From Paraburkholderia sp. SOS3 (GTDB lineage Bacteria > Pseudomonadota > Gammaproteobacteria > Burkholderiales > Burkholderiaceae): 64,000 nt of DNA. The stretch is from assembly GCF_001922345.1 (NCBI RefSeq), contig NZ_CP018812.1, positions 806,001 through 870,000 on the forward strand, read 5' to 3'. Both the position numbers and the translations under genes were made by a program. Each line of letters opens with the position of its first letter. Positions within the stretch are counted from its first letter, which is position 1. Under the pieces are notes generated by a model, which saw only the letters and a program-made list of their open reading frames with translations, was not told where the DNA came from and ran no database searches. Below are positions 20,273 to 29,373 of the stretch, piece after piece.

Positions 20273-20958
20273 GTCTCTGCCTTTGAATGAGCGGTGGCGT
20301 CCATGTCTGCAGCTGGTAACGGCTGATTCGATCTGACGTCGTAGATTCTCCCGGGTGCGTGCGATTTCTTCTGCAGGGCCGACATGATCGCATCCGCCAT
20401 GTCGCCGCTGACGGCAGCGAGCGCACGGCTTTGTGCATCGACGAGCCCGTCGAAGCTCTCGCGACCGACGCGTTGAAGCACGATCGATCTTCCATTGAGC
20501 ACCCGCTTCGAATCGGGCGTCAGTATTGACCATTCGACGGAAAGCACCGCGCCTTCGCCGAGTCTGAGGTCAAAGGTCTGCACATTGATTGCGATGCGGA
20601 ATGTCGGCACATCATGCGTGTGCGGCTTGACGCCAGGGGGAACGCGAAGCATGCGTTTCAGGTCCACTGTCAGGACCGAGGCAATCTGCGTTTTTAGCGG
20701 CTCGCTCCACCGCGCAGTTTCGACAACTCTAACCTGCAAAGGGTTGATGCGGAGTACGAATTCCGGCCGATCGACCACTTCAGGAATAGCTACATAATCG
20801 ACGACGACTCCGAGCGGCAAGCCGGATTCGTGGTTCTGGCTTATTTGGCTTATTGGCGTGGGGTTCAAGCTATAGACGCCTCCATTAGGCATGCCTATAC
20901 AACCGCCAGCACACAGCAATACGGGTATCGCCGCCGTCGCCCATCTCATGTTTTTCAT
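20269..20958 (-). CDS. PqiC-like ABC-transport auxiliary lipoprotein
   Basis: 229 residues with a lipoprotein signal (LLCAGGC). It shows the PqiC/DUF330 pattern: YSLNP near the N-terminus, [39 protein letters not shown], and a final domain ending in [10 protein letters not shown]. Family members partner with MCE-type lipid transporters (PqiABC), but no MCE or ABC genes are present here, so this is an orphan copy. A strong ribosome site (GGAGGGTGG) precedes the ATG. Confidence 0.85.
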   Translation of the reverse strand: MKNMRWATAAIPVLLCAGGCIGMPNGGVYSLNPTPISQISQNHESGLPLGVVVDYVAIPEVVDRPEFVLRINPLQVRVVETARWSEPLKTQIASVLTVDLKRMLRVPPGVKPHTHDVPTFRIAINVQTFDLRLGEGAVLSVEWSILTPDSKRVLNGRSIVLQRVGRESFDGLVDAQSRALAAVSGDMADAIMSALQKKSHAPGRIYDVRSNQPLPAADMDATAHSKAET

Positions 20959-21281
20959 TGTCCACCCTCCATCCTGCGGATGCTTAAGAGGGATAGCGGA
21001 ATCGCAACTTTTATACGTGTCGCAATCCGAACTATTTAATCATCGATTAAAAACGGGCAATGAACCCGCACCATGCAAACCTGCTTACGTACTACGCCTT
21101 GATCACCCCAGGCGCCTGCACTTGATTCAGGTCAATCTGATAGATACCGTTCGCACTAGCCTTTCATACAAGGTTCACACAACAAGCGAATCGCGGCACC
21201 AGATAAATGTGACGCCTTGAACGGTTGTGCATGTAAGCGCAGAGCACAATCCCCACGGACTGTTAAGCAAAGGGTGTAACG
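20959..21281. other. AT-richer intergenic region upstream of the DUF3313 gene
   Basis: It contains the FNR/ANR-like promoter described separately at 21122-21162. It is noticeably more AT-rich than its surroundings around 21000-21050. No gene or other structure was found. Confidence 0.6.
21122..21162 (+). promoter_or_regulatory. FNR/ANR-like class II promoter of the DUF3313/SulP block
   Basis: TTGATTCAGGTCAA (21122-21135) matches TTGAT-N4-ATCAA at nine of ten positions. TAGCCT (21157-21162) begins 28.5 bases from the box centre, the expected -10 location for an activator at -41.5. The predicted start is near 21169, about 110 bases before the ATG at 21282. Confidence 0.55.
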
Positions 21282-21977
21282 ATGCGAACGACTAATTTTT
21301 CAGGAGCGGCTTCGATTGCGATGGCGGCGATGTTAATAGCTGGCTGTGCCAGTACCAACAACACGCCGACTCAATCGGAGTATTCGGGCTTCCTGGGCGA
21401 CTATTCAAATCTGCAGCAAACCACGGACCCGAATGGCCAGACTTTCCTGCGATATATGAGCCCGAAGCTGAACCCGACAAACTACAGCGCCGTAATAGTC
21501 GAACCCGTCTCGATGTACCCGAAAGCCGAGCCGACGGAACAGCTGACGCAGGCGACGATCGATCAGGTGCGCAGCTATGCCACCACTTGCCTCAGGCAGT
21601 CCATAGGGTCGAGAGTGCGGGTCGTCAATGCGCCTGCGCCAGGCGTTGTCAAGCTTCAGGTCGCCATTACGGGGGTAGCCAGCTCGGCGGAAGGGTTGAA
21701 GCCGTATCAGATTTTGCCGATGGCCTTCGTCGCCACGATGGCGGTCGATACCGTCGCCGGCGCGCCGCAGCAGGCGAAGCTTCTCGTCGAGGCGTTGGGC
21801 ACGGACAGCGTTTCCGGGGAAGTACTGTCGAAGGTGGTGCGTACGCATACCGGCGAACGCTTGCAGCGGGTCGCATCGAATCAGCCGGTCATCACATTCG
21901 AATCGGTCAAGCCAATCATGGACGAATGGTGCGACTCGGTCTCGAAGACGGTTTCCCAGTACGTCAAGCCTCTGTGA
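21282..21977 (+). CDS. DUF3313 family lipoprotein
   Basis: 231 residues with a lipobox (MLIAGCAS). The body has the DUF3313 features SGFLGDYSNL near the start, YSAVIVEPVSMYP and a long alternating segment with GEVLSKVVRTHTGE. It is an outer-membrane or periplasmic lipoprotein of unknown function, first in a plus-strand run with the channel-like protein, SulP transporter and DUF2252. An FNR/ANR-like promoter precedes it. Confidence 0.85.
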   Translation: MRTTNFSGAASIAMAAMLIAGCASTNNTPTQSEYSGFLGDYSNLQQTTDPNGQTFLRYMSPKLNPTNYSAVIVEPVSMYPKAEPTEQLTQATIDQVRSYATTCLRQSIGSRVRVVNAPAPGVVKLQVAITGVASSAEGLKPYQILPMAFVATMAVDTVAGAPQQAKLLVEALGTDSVSGEVLSKVVRTHTGERLQRVASNQPVITFESVKPIMDEWCDSVSKTVSQYVKPL

Positions 21978-22053
21978 CTGCAGAGGAGCGATCGGGCATC
22001 GGTGCCATCAGCGGTGCCGTCAGCAAACACATGCGAAACGGACGGTAGCGTCT

Positions 22054-22857
22054 ATGTGGATCTATCGTGTGAACGAGCCGCGCCTCGGCGCGGTTCGAGT
22101 GCGCGAATGGCGGCGACGGGCGCGTCACGCCGTCGCCCTGCTTTTCCTGTCGCTCGCTGTATCCACGACCGGGCTCGTGTTGCTGGACGATTCGAACGCG
22201 CCTTTCGGCAAGCGCCTCTTCACCGCCATGTGGGACGCTGTCAATCTGACCACGACACTCGGCGATTTTTCCGACTTCGACGAGCGCCAGAAGATATTCA
22301 TGCTCGCGGCAATGTTCGTGACGATGCTGGTCGCGGCATACGCGATATCGAGACTGACTGGCATCCTGTCCGGAGACGATGTGATGGTGTACAGGGAGAA
22401 CCGCGCAATGGAGCGTAAATTCGAAAGCCTCGCGAACCATGTCGTCGTAGTAGGGTATCGCTCGCTCGGGCAGCGCACTGCGACGAAGCTAAAGCGCGCA
22501 GGCGAAACGGTATTGGTGCTCGTTGGCGATTCCGCGCTTGCCGATCTGGCCGCCGAAAATGGTCATATGGTCATCCTGAGCGCGCCCGAGACATTCGACG
22601 ACGCGCTTCGGCGCGCACGGCTGGACAGTGCAAAGGCGCTGGTCGTGACGACCCCCGATAGCGACGCGAATCTGGCCGTTACGCTGCTGGTAAATGCCGC
22701 GAACCGGGCGCTGCCGATCGTCGCGCCAGGCGAAAACGATCTGAGAAAGACCCTGCTGGAAAACGCCGGCGCGGCCGCGGTAGTGATCGGCGACGACATT
22801 CTTGCGGACGCACTGATCGACAGGCTCGCCGTACACGCGGAGACCGCATCATCATGA
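22054..22857 (+). CDS. Two-helix channel-like protein with TrkA-N (RCK) domain
   Basis: 267 residues. Two membrane helices (VALLFLSLAVSTTGLVLL and IFMLAAMFVTMLVAAYAI) bracket a pore-loop-like segment. A cytoplasmic Rossmann TrkA-N domain follows (HVVVVGYRSLGQRTATKL, VLVGDSALADLAAENGH, ALVVTTPDSDANLAVTLLV). The architecture is that of prokaryotic RCK-gated potassium channels. However, the filter region reads TTTLGDF rather than TTVGYGD, so potassium selectivity is doubtful. Its stop overlaps the SulP start by four bases, linking it to the anion transporter. Confidence 0.8.
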   Translation: MWIYRVNEPRLGAVRVREWRRRARHAVALLFLSLAVSTTGLVLLDDSNAPFGKRLFTAMWDAVNLTTTLGDFSDFDERQKIFMLAAMFVTMLVAAYAISRLTGILSGDDVMVYRENRAMERKFESLANHVVVVGYRSLGQRTATKLKRAGETVLVLVGDSALADLAAENGHMVILSAPETFDDALRRARLDSAKALVVTTPDSDANLAVTLLVNAANRALPIVAPGENDLRKTLLENAGAAAVVIGDDILADALIDRLAVHAETASS

Positions 22858-24584
22858 AGGCGTTGACCCCGAGCGAATCGTCCACCCGCCGGATTCCTGT
22901 GCTGCGGGGTGTTTTCCCCTTCTCGCGCATGCAGTTGCCGCGCGACGTCGTCGCGGGCGTTACGCTCGCGGCGCTCGGCATTCCGGAAGTCATGGGCTAT
23001 ACCAAGATCGCGGGCACGCCCGCCGTGACGGGTCTTTATACGATCCTGCTGCCTCTCGTCGCCTTTGCGTTCTTCGGCGCTTCGAAGCATCTTGTCGTCG
23101 CCGCCGACTCCGCCACCGCTGCCATTCTCGCGGGCATGCTCGTGAGCGTTGCGGTGCCTGGCAGCAGCGAATACGTCGAATTGACCGGCACCGTCGCGCT
23201 CGCCGTTGCGGCCATGCTCGTGCTGGCGCGGATCTTCCGGCTCGGTTTCCTCGCTGATTTTCTGTCGCGCAGCGCCTTGATCGGATTTTTGAGCGGCGTG
23301 GGAATTCAGGTCGCGGCCGGTGAAGTGGCAGGGTTGATCGGGCTGGAGAAGCAAGGTCATGGTCCGGTGATGCAACTGGCTTCGGTGTTTCACCGGCTCG
23401 ACAGCGCAAGCTTCGGGACGGCGGGACTCTCCGTTGCGGTGCTTGCGATCATCGTCGGATGCAAGCGTCTCTCGCCGCGCGCGCCAGGTGCGCTGATCGC
23501 GGTGATCGGCGCAATCGCGGCAAGCGCCTTCATTGGTTTCGCGAGGCATGGAATCGGTGTGATCGGCGAGGTGCCGGGCGGCATACCGTCCCTGACGATC
23601 CCGCCCATCCGCCTTGCCAACCTGAATCAGGTGCTCGCGACGGCGGCGTCGTGCTTCATCGTCATCATCGCGCAGAGCGCCGCGACCGCGCGTGCTTATG
23701 CCAACCGCTACAACGAGCGCAGCGACGACAACCTCGACATCGTCGGACTCGCGGTTGCAAACGCGGCGGCTGCGTTCACCGGAACGTTCGTCGTGAACGG
23801 CAGCCCGACCAAGACCGAAATGGTGGACGACGCGGGCGGGCGTACCCAGATCGCCCACCTGACGACAGCGGTTATCGTGCTGCTCGTCCTGCTTTTTCTG
23901 ACGAGGCCATTGAGTTATTTGCCCACCGCGGTGCTGTCGGCAATCGTGTTCATGATCGGTCTGAAACTGATCGACGTGAAAGGCATGGCGGAACTGTTTC
24001 GCGTGCAGCGCGACGAGTTCGTTGTCGCCCTGATCACCGCTGGCGTCGTGGTGTTCGCCGACGTGATGCACGGCATCATCGTGGCCGTTCTTCTGTCGAT
24101 CATCGACAACACGCGCCATAGCTATCGGTTGCGCACCCGCGTGCTCACGCGCAGCGATACGGGCCACTGGATTCCTCATGCGGTGGGGCCGAATCTGCTC
24201 GCCGCACCGGGGATCATTGTCTATCGCTTCGAAGCGGATCTCTTCTATGCAAACGCCGGACGCTTCATGGATGAGATCCTGAAGCTCGTCGAGCAAACGC
24301 AACCCGCGCCACGCTGGATCGTCGTCGACGCTTCGCAGATCAGCAACATCGACTATAGCGCCGGTAAGACGCTGTTGCAGTTGCGAGAGGAGTTGTCACG
24401 ACGCGGCGTCGGTATTGTCTCGATCGCGATTCCGGAAGGCGTCAGTCATGAACTCGAGCGTTACCGGTTACTCGGAGACGTGGCCAGCGCAGGTCCGATC
24501 TACCCGACGGTCGATGCCGCGATCGATGCACTGCGCGATGTCGCTGCCCCGGTTCCGACGTCGGCTCCGGCTACGAATCCGTAG
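22854..24584 (+). CDS. SulP-family inorganic anion transporter with STAS domain
   Basis: 576 residues. The first 400 carry the SulP membrane fold with the motif GIPEVMGYTKIAGTPAVTGL, about 12-14 hydrophobic segments and NGSPTKTEMVDDAGGRTQ. A C-terminal STAS domain (IIVYRFEADLFYANAGRF, then IVVDASQISNIDYSAGKTL) follows. Transport of sulfate, bicarbonate or another anion is likely; specificity is not readable. It is translationally coupled to the upstream channel-like gene through ATGA and followed by DUF2252 after 37 bases. Confidence 0.93.
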   Translation: MKALTPSESSTRRIPVLRGVFPFSRMQLPRDVVAGVTLAALGIPEVMGYTKIAGTPAVTGLYTILLPLVAFAFFGASKHLVVAADSATAAILAGMLVSVAVPGSSEYVELTGTVALAVAAMLVLARIFRLGFLADFLSRSALIGFLSGVGIQVAAGEVAGLIGLEKQGHGPVMQLASVFHRLDSASFGTAGLSVAVLAIIVGCKRLSPRAPGALIAVIGAIAASAFIGFARHGIGVIGEVPGGIPSLTIPPIRLANLNQVLATAASCFIVIIAQSAATARAYANRYNERSDDNLDIVGLAVANAAAAFTGTFVVNGSPTKTEMVDDAGGRTQIAHLTTAVIVLLVLLFLTRPLSYLPTAVLSAIVFMIGLKLIDVKGMAELFRVQRDEFVVALITAGVVVFADVMHGIIVAVLLSIIDNTRHSYRLRTRVLTRSDTGHWIPHAVGPNLLAAPGIIVYRFEADLFYANAGRFMDEILKLVEQTQPAPRWIVVDASQISNIDYSAGKTLLQLREELSRRGVGIVSIAIPEGVSHELERYRLLGDVASAGPIYPTVDAAIDALRDVAAPVPTSAPATNP

Positions 24585-24621
24585 CACGAACTTCGAGCGG
24601 CGCGGCCAGGAGAGAAACGAC

Positions 24622-26076
24622 GTGGCGGCAATCAACGTTCAACCGGGCAGCGAGTGGGCAGCCAACGAAACGGCATGCGCCTTGGGACAGATAGAGTCAC
24701 GTCCGCAGCCACTTTTTCATGGACGCGGACCGCGCGCGGCGCGGATCCATGCCGGAAAAGCAGCGCGTGGCAGATTTCCCCGATCCAGTCTCGCGCATTG
24801 CGAGATTCCGGAGCGCGACGTCGTCGCTTTGCTGGAAGCGTCCAACGAAGGACGGCTCGCCGAGTTGATACCGATACGATACGGACGCATGGTTGCGAGT
24901 CCGTTCGGCTTTTATCGCGGCGCCGCAGCACCGATGGCATTCGATCTCGCCCGCTTGCCACGTAGCGATATTTTCGTGCAGCTAACCGGCGACGCACATC
25001 TCGCGAACTTCGGTCTCTTTGCGAGCCCGGAGCGCCGCGTGCTTTTCGGACCGAACGATTTCGACGAGACGCTGCCAGGTCCATTCGAATGGGATGTGCG
25101 CCGGCTTGCGACATCGTTCGTCGTTGCCGCGCGGGAACGTGGATTCAGTACCGCGGTCCAGCGAGAGGTGGTGCGGCGTTGTGCATCGACGTTTCGTCAA
25201 CATGTCAATATGTTCAGCGAAATGGACGTGCTCGATGTCTGGTACCACCAGCTCACCGCGGACAGCATGCTCGCAACCGCCGACACCTCGAAAGAGAGAA
25301 GGATGGAACGTGCCGTCGTCACGCGCGCCCGCAATCGTACGTCGCATACGGAGATGGTGCATGCGACGACAATGATCGCCGGGCATCTGCGCATCAGGGA
25401 CGAGGCTCCACTCGTTTATCACTATCCGATTTCGAACCCCCGGGAAGCCGAGCTGTTCGAAGCCACAGTTCGCCACTTCATCGCCGATTTCCGTGACACG
25501 TTGCCTGACGAGCGGCGGGCGCTGTTCGATCGTTTCGAACTCGTGGATGTGGCGATACGGGTCGTCGGAGTTGGATCGGTCGGTACGCGCTGTTGGCTTG
25601 CGCTGTTCATGGCAGACGAAAAGTATCCGCTGTTTCTGCAGATCAAGGAGGCTCGCGCCTCGGTGCTCGAGCGCTATCTTCCGCCAAGCCGCTATGCAAA
25701 TCATGGACAACGCGTAGCGACGGGGCAGCGTCTGCTGCAATCGGCGAGCGACATCTTCCTTGGTTGGGCGACGTCACAGGTCAATGGCATCGATTTTTAT
25801 GTCCGACAGCTACGCGATATGAAGGGCGCTTTCGACGTCTCGGTCTTCGATGAGCGGGACCTGAGCGAATATGCCGCTCTTTGCGGGCAAGCGCTCGCAC
25901 ATGCAATGGCCAAAGCGGGCGATCCGGCTGTGATAGCGGGATACGTGGGATCGTCTGAAGCGTTTGACGAAAGCATCACACGGTTCGCCATGGCCTATGC
26001 CGACCGTAACGAGCGCGACTGGCAGGTGCTGAAATTCGCGATCAAGAACGGACGCATACATGCCATGCGCGAATAG
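24622..26076 (+). CDS. DUF2252 family protein
   Basis: 484 residues from a GTG at 24622 that has an AGGAGAG ribosome site; an ATG further upstream lies inside the SulP gene and is rejected. The kinase-like DUF2252 fold is visible in RYGRMVASPFGFYRGAA, LTGDAHLANFGLFASPERRV, FGPNDFDETLPGPFEWDVRR (catalytic-type Asp residues) and LFLQIKEARASVLE. It ends with ERDWQVLKFAIKNGRI. The family is related to aminoglycoside-phosphotransferase-like folds but has no known substrate. Confidence 0.88.
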   Translation: MAAINVQPGSEWAANETACALGQIESRPQPLFHGRGPRAARIHAGKAARGRFPRSSLAHCEIPERDVVALLEASNEGRLAELIPIRYGRMVASPFGFYRGAAAPMAFDLARLPRSDIFVQLTGDAHLANFGLFASPERRVLFGPNDFDETLPGPFEWDVRRLATSFVVAARERGFSTAVQREVVRRCASTFRQHVNMFSEMDVLDVWYHQLTADSMLATADTSKERRMERAVVTRARNRTSHTEMVHATTMIAGHLRIRDEAPLVYHYPISNPREAELFEATVRHFIADFRDTLPDERRALFDRFELVDVAIRVVGVGSVGTRCWLALFMADEKYPLFLQIKEARASVLERYLPPSRYANHGQRVATGQRLLQSASDIFLGWATSQVNGIDFYVRQLRDMKGAFDVSVFDERDLSEYAALCGQALAHAMAKAGDPAVIAGYVGSSEAFDESITRFAMAYADRNERDWQVLKFAIKNGRIHAMRE

Positions 26077-26135
26077 CACTGTGGGGATGCAACGGTCTTC
26101 CGGTCTCCGATACGTTGCGCCGTCGGCCGAACTCG

Positions 26136-26176
26136 TTGACATACGTCAAGCGGCTGGCAGACCGTCAGCATAACTT
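26136..26176 (+). promoter_or_regulatory. FNR/ANR-like class II promoter of the repeat-protein block
   Basis: TTGACATACGTCAA (26136-26149) is a perfect inverted repeat of the form TTGAC-N4-GTCAA. TAACTT (26171-26176) starts 28.5 bases from its centre. The predicted transcript begins near 26183, about 78 bases before the ATG at 26261. Confidence 0.6.
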
Positions 26177-26260
26177 AAGTACCATGCGCGGCAACAAGCG
26201 CCGAGTCCTGACGTGGGACTTTGTTTCGACATCTGCCACACGATCGAACGAGGACACATC

Positions 26261-26560
26261 ATGAGTAAGCACATCATCAAGTTTGCAATCACGGCTGCTC
26301 TGCTATTCGCGAACATCGTCAATGCACAGCAATACCCGATGCTCGATGCTGCGGCGGGCCGTGTGGTCCAAAAATATCAGCAATCGAGTTGCGAGCAGTT
26401 GTGGCAAGAGCGCGCCGCCAAAAAAGGCCTGGCGCCGTCGCCGGGTGAACAGAAAGTGATTCAGGCGATGCGCAGCGATCCGGAGATGCGCGCCGAATTC
26501 ATTAACAGGGTTGCGGCGCCAGTCGTGAACAAGATGTTCGAGTGCGGCATGATTCCGTGA
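26261..26560 (+). CDS. Small secreted protein of unknown function
   Basis: 99 residues from the ATG of MSKHIIKF, with a clean signal peptide cleaved near NAQQY. The mature part is about 78 residues, mostly helical and charged, with two cysteines (QSSCEQLW and MFECGMIP) that could form one disulfide. I do not recognise a named family. GAGGAC lies upstream of the ATG. It is the first gene after an FNR/ANR-like promoter and is followed after about 45 bases by the DUF2092 gene. Confidence 0.75.
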   Translation: MSKHIIKFAITAALLFANIVNAQQYPMLDAAAGRVVQKYQQSSCEQLWQERAAKKGLAPSPGEQKVIQAMRSDPEMRAEFINRVAAPVVNKMFECGMIP

Positions 26561-26606
26561 ATACCTCGCAATACGTTCAACACAAGGTTTACTCAACGAG
26601 GCGGCC

Positions 26607-27482
26607 ATGATCCCTTCCAGACGAACCTGTCGGTTGGTGTCGATCGCGCTGGCTGCGTGCATCAGCGCGAACGGTGTTGCGCAGCAGGCGCCTTCTGGCC
26701 GCGAGGGATCGAAGTCTCGCGCCAGAAGCACACAGACGCCCGTGTTGCTCGACTATCAGCCAGGCATCGAATCACGCGCGGTCGACATTCTCAAGTCGTC
26801 AAGCGAGCGGCTCGCCGCAGCGAGGTCGATGACTTTCACCGCAACGGTCTCATACGAGAGCCCTAGCCGTCTCGGGCCTCCGCTGATTTACTCGACAAGG
26901 TCGGAAGTGGTGATGCAACGGCCCGACAAGCTCCGGGTGATCACGCTCGGCGACGGGCCACGCTCGGAGTTCTACTACGACGGCAAGACCATCACGGCCG
27001 TCGACCCCGCGCAGAAGCTGATCGCGGTTGCCGACGCACCACCCACGCTCGAAGCGGCGCTTCAGAAAGCCTACGAGATCGGTGCCGTTTATTTCCCGTT
27101 TACCGATGTGATCGTCGCGGACCCGTACAAGGACATCGCAGACGGGCTAAATACCGCGTTCTACATCGGCCAGTCGAGCGTGGTCGGAGACACGACGACG
27201 GACATGGTCGCGTATGTGAGCGGCGATGTGTTCGTGCAGGTCTGGATCGGCACACAGGACAAACTTCCGCGTCGTATTTACGCCGTCTATCTGAACGACC
27301 CCGCCCGGCTGCGCCACGTGCTCGCCCTGTCGGACTGGGTGCTGGCCCCGCCCCTATCAGCGGAGGCCTTCGCGCCCGCCGGCACGTCCGGCGCGGCACG
27401 CATTGCCTTCGAGCGACCCGATGCTGCGGGGGCGCACGCTATGCAACCGCCGCCGAAGTCCCAGCGCTCACGGCCTCAATGA
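26607..27482 (+). CDS. DUF2092 family periplasmic protein
   Basis: 291 residues with a signal peptide (IALAACISANGVAQQ). The DUF2092 pattern is clear: a helix (RAVDILKSSSERLAAARSM) followed by a LolA-like half barrel (RSEVVMQRPDKLRVITLGDG, FYYDGKTITAVDPAQKLIAV, FVQVWIGTQDKLPRRIYAVY). LolA-like folds bind lipid chains, so an envelope lipid role is possible but unproven. Its stop overlaps the start of the repeat protein by four bases. Confidence 0.85.
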   Translation: MIPSRRTCRLVSIALAACISANGVAQQAPSGREGSKSRARSTQTPVLLDYQPGIESRAVDILKSSSERLAAARSMTFTATVSYESPSRLGPPLIYSTRSEVVMQRPDKLRVITLGDGPRSEFYYDGKTITAVDPAQKLIAVADAPPTLEAALQKAYEIGAVYFPFTDVIVADPYKDIADGLNTAFYIGQSSVVGDTTTDMVAYVSGDVFVQVWIGTQDKLPRRIYAVYLNDPARLRHVLALSDWVLAPPLSAEAFAPAGTSGAARIAFERPDAAGAHAMQPPPKSQRSRPQ

Positions 27483-28411
27483 GGAAGCCCATCATGAAGA
27501 CAGATGCGAGCCACGTCGCCGCTCTCCTGATTCTCGCGTTCGCTTCCGGCACCGCTCCTGCCTGGGAACACGCAGGCGGCTGGTCACGCGAGAACGCCGC
27601 CGGTGGAATGACTTCTCATGCAGCCGGTTCGGGATCGACGACGCGCACCAACGCGATGGGCGGCAGCGAGACTCGCACGTATGGGCAAGGCACAAGCGCA
27701 ACGAACCGCTATGGCGATACGGCCACCCACACGGAAGGTTCCGGTCAGACGACGTTCAGCAATAAATACGGCGGAAGTGCGACACATACGTATGGCCAGG
27801 GCACCACGGCCACGAATGCCGCTGGCGGGACCGCCACGCATACCGCTGGGTCCGGGCAGACCACTTACAGCAACTCGTACGGCGCTACGGCGACCCATAC
27901 GTATGGCCAGGGTACGACCGCCACCAACGCGTATGGCGCGACGGCGACGCATGCCACGGGATCGGGATATACCACTTACACGAGCGCATCGGGCGCAACC
28001 GCTTACCACAGCACGTATTACGGAGCGACCTACGCCGCCTATCATCCGCCGACGACGGTAAACGTCTATGGGGCCGGCTGCTACAACTGCGGTGGCTGGT
28101 CTGCTGCCGGAGCCGCCGCCGCTGGTGCGGCGGTTGGTGCAGTGGCCGGCGCATCGGTCGCATCGGCCAACGCGCAAGCAGCCACGGCAAATGCCTATAA
28201 CGCCGGTTACACGGCCGGCGCGACCGCCGCCGCACCCGCTCCCGCGCCCGTCAGCGCGAGCTATGCGATGGGCGCGATCTACGCGACGCTGCCCGCCGGT
28301 TGCGTCGCGCCAACGGTGCAGGGCGGCACCTACTACTTGTGTGGCAATACCTGGTTCAAGCCCTCTTACGGTGCGAACGGCGTCTACTATCGCGTGGTAA
28401 GCGCACCCTGA
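27479..28411 (+). CDS. Secreted Thr/Gly/His-rich tandem-repeat protein
   Basis: 310 residues. After a signal peptide (ALLILAFASGTAPAW), residues 39-187 consist of eight modules alternating between a 19-residue type (ending GSGQTTYS) and an 18-residue type (ending YGQGTTAT). Each module has a central ATHT. Then come a Cys pair (GCYNCGGW), an Ala/Gly-rich stretch with AAAAGAAVGAVAGA, and a C-terminal domain (LPAGCVAPTVQGGTYYLCGN, then W) resembling DUF6515-type envelope modules. The regular Thr spacing suggests a repetitive beta structure, possibly at the cell surface. An in-frame ATG at 27494 is an alternative start. It is coupled to the DUF2092 gene by ATGA. Confidence 0.85.
   Translation: MRKPIMKTDASHVAALLILAFASGTAPAWEHAGGWSRENAAGGMTSHAAGSGSTTRTNAMGGSETRTYGQGTSATNRYGDTATHTEGSGQTTFSNKYGGSATHTYGQGTTATNAAGGTATHTAGSGQTTYSNSYGATATHTYGQGTTATNAYGATATHATGSGYTTYTSASGATAYHSTYYGATYAAYHPPTTVNVYGAGCYNCGGWSAAGAAAAGAAVGAVAGASVASANAQAATANAYNAGYTAGATAAAPAPAPVSASYAMGAIYATLPAGCVAPTVQGGTYYLCGNTWFKPSYGANGVYYRVVSAP
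27593..28039 (+). repeat. Eight-module (about 37-residue period) coding repeat
   Basis: Modules of 19, 18, 19, 18, 19, 18, 19 and 19 residues give a higher-order period of 111 bases. The third to seventh modules are the most similar; the first and last are degenerate. Confidence 0.85.
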
Positions 28412-28543
28412 GGGCGCTTGCGCGCACGCGTGCATGGGCGTGCACCGGGGCAAAGAGGCATGGCGACGGCTTGTGCAACACCGCAATCGCGTGAAGCTCG
28501 TTATTCGATGCGCCGCTGACTCAGCGTAATGGAGAACTGAACA

Positions 28544-29305
28544 ATGCGCCATCTGAGCATTGCCTTGATCATTTTCGCCGGTGTCTTCTGCAGTGCGCTG
28601 TTGGGTTTGCGTTTGCGCACATTGCTGCCGAAGAACCATCTTGGCGAAGACCCGATTGGCGTCGTCAAGCTGGCCACCGGCCTGATCGCCACCATGGCTG
28701 CGCTGGTGCTGGGCCTGCTCATTTCGTCGGCGAAGAACTCATTCGACATGGTGAATGCCAGCGTGATCCGCGACGCCGCCAGCGTGATTCTGCTCGATCG
28801 TGTGCTTGCACGTTACGGACCGCAGACGCAGGGGATCCGCGGCGGGTTGAAGCAGGCCGTCGCCGCGGCAGTCCAGCAGATGGCCTCACGCAATCCGGCG
28901 CAGCTCGAAAATCTGCACAGTCCAGAAGCCATTGAGCGCGTGGAATCTCTCGTGCGCCAGATCGAGAATCTTTCACCGCAGAACGACGTTCAGCGGCGGT
29001 TGCAGGCACGCGCGATCGAGATGGCCGACGATGTGCTAGCCGTGCGCGAGCTCGGCCTGCTGCAGGCGGCGGGCTCGACCCCCGCGGCGCTCCTGATCGC
29101 CCTCGTGCTGTGGCTATGCATAATCTTCGGCGCGTTCGGCCTGTTCACGCCCGCGAATGCGACGGTCATCATCGCATTGTTTCTGGGCGCGTTGTCGACG
29201 TCCGTTGCGATCTTCCTGATACTGGAAATGAATACGCCGCTCGATGGAATGGTGACGGTATCGCTCTCGCCAATGCGCGAAGCGCTTGCCGTTCTTGGAC
29301 GTTAG
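28544..29305 (+). CDS. DUF4239 (bestrophin-like) membrane protein
   Basis: 253 residues with four hydrophobic segments arranged two plus two: residues about 5-20 and 40-62, then about 180-200 and 210-230. A soluble middle region of about 115 residues contains ASVIRDAASVILLDRVLARYG. This is the DUF4239 layout, distantly related to bestrophin anion channels. It lies on the plus-strand run after the repeat protein and before the solute-binding protein; function unknown. Confidence 0.85.
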   Translation: MRHLSIALIIFAGVFCSALLGLRLRTLLPKNHLGEDPIGVVKLATGLIATMAALVLGLLISSAKNSFDMVNASVIRDAASVILLDRVLARYGPQTQGIRGGLKQAVAAAVQQMASRNPAQLENLHSPEAIERVESLVRQIENLSPQNDVQRRLQARAIEMADDVLAVRELGLLQAAGSTPAALLIALVLWLCIIFGAFGLFTPANATVIIALFLGALSTSVAIFLILEMNTPLDGMVTVSLSPMREALAVLGR

Positions 29306-29373
29306 CGACCGGGCTGACCCGTTAGGAAAGATGCTGATCCGTTTGACATGCTGCTGGAGGAGGGACCGAAGTC

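Noticed and set aside
22563..24302. Minus-strand open frame of 579 codons
   Set aside because: Antisense to the channel and SulP genes, with Asp/His/Arg-rich low-information sequence and no domain.
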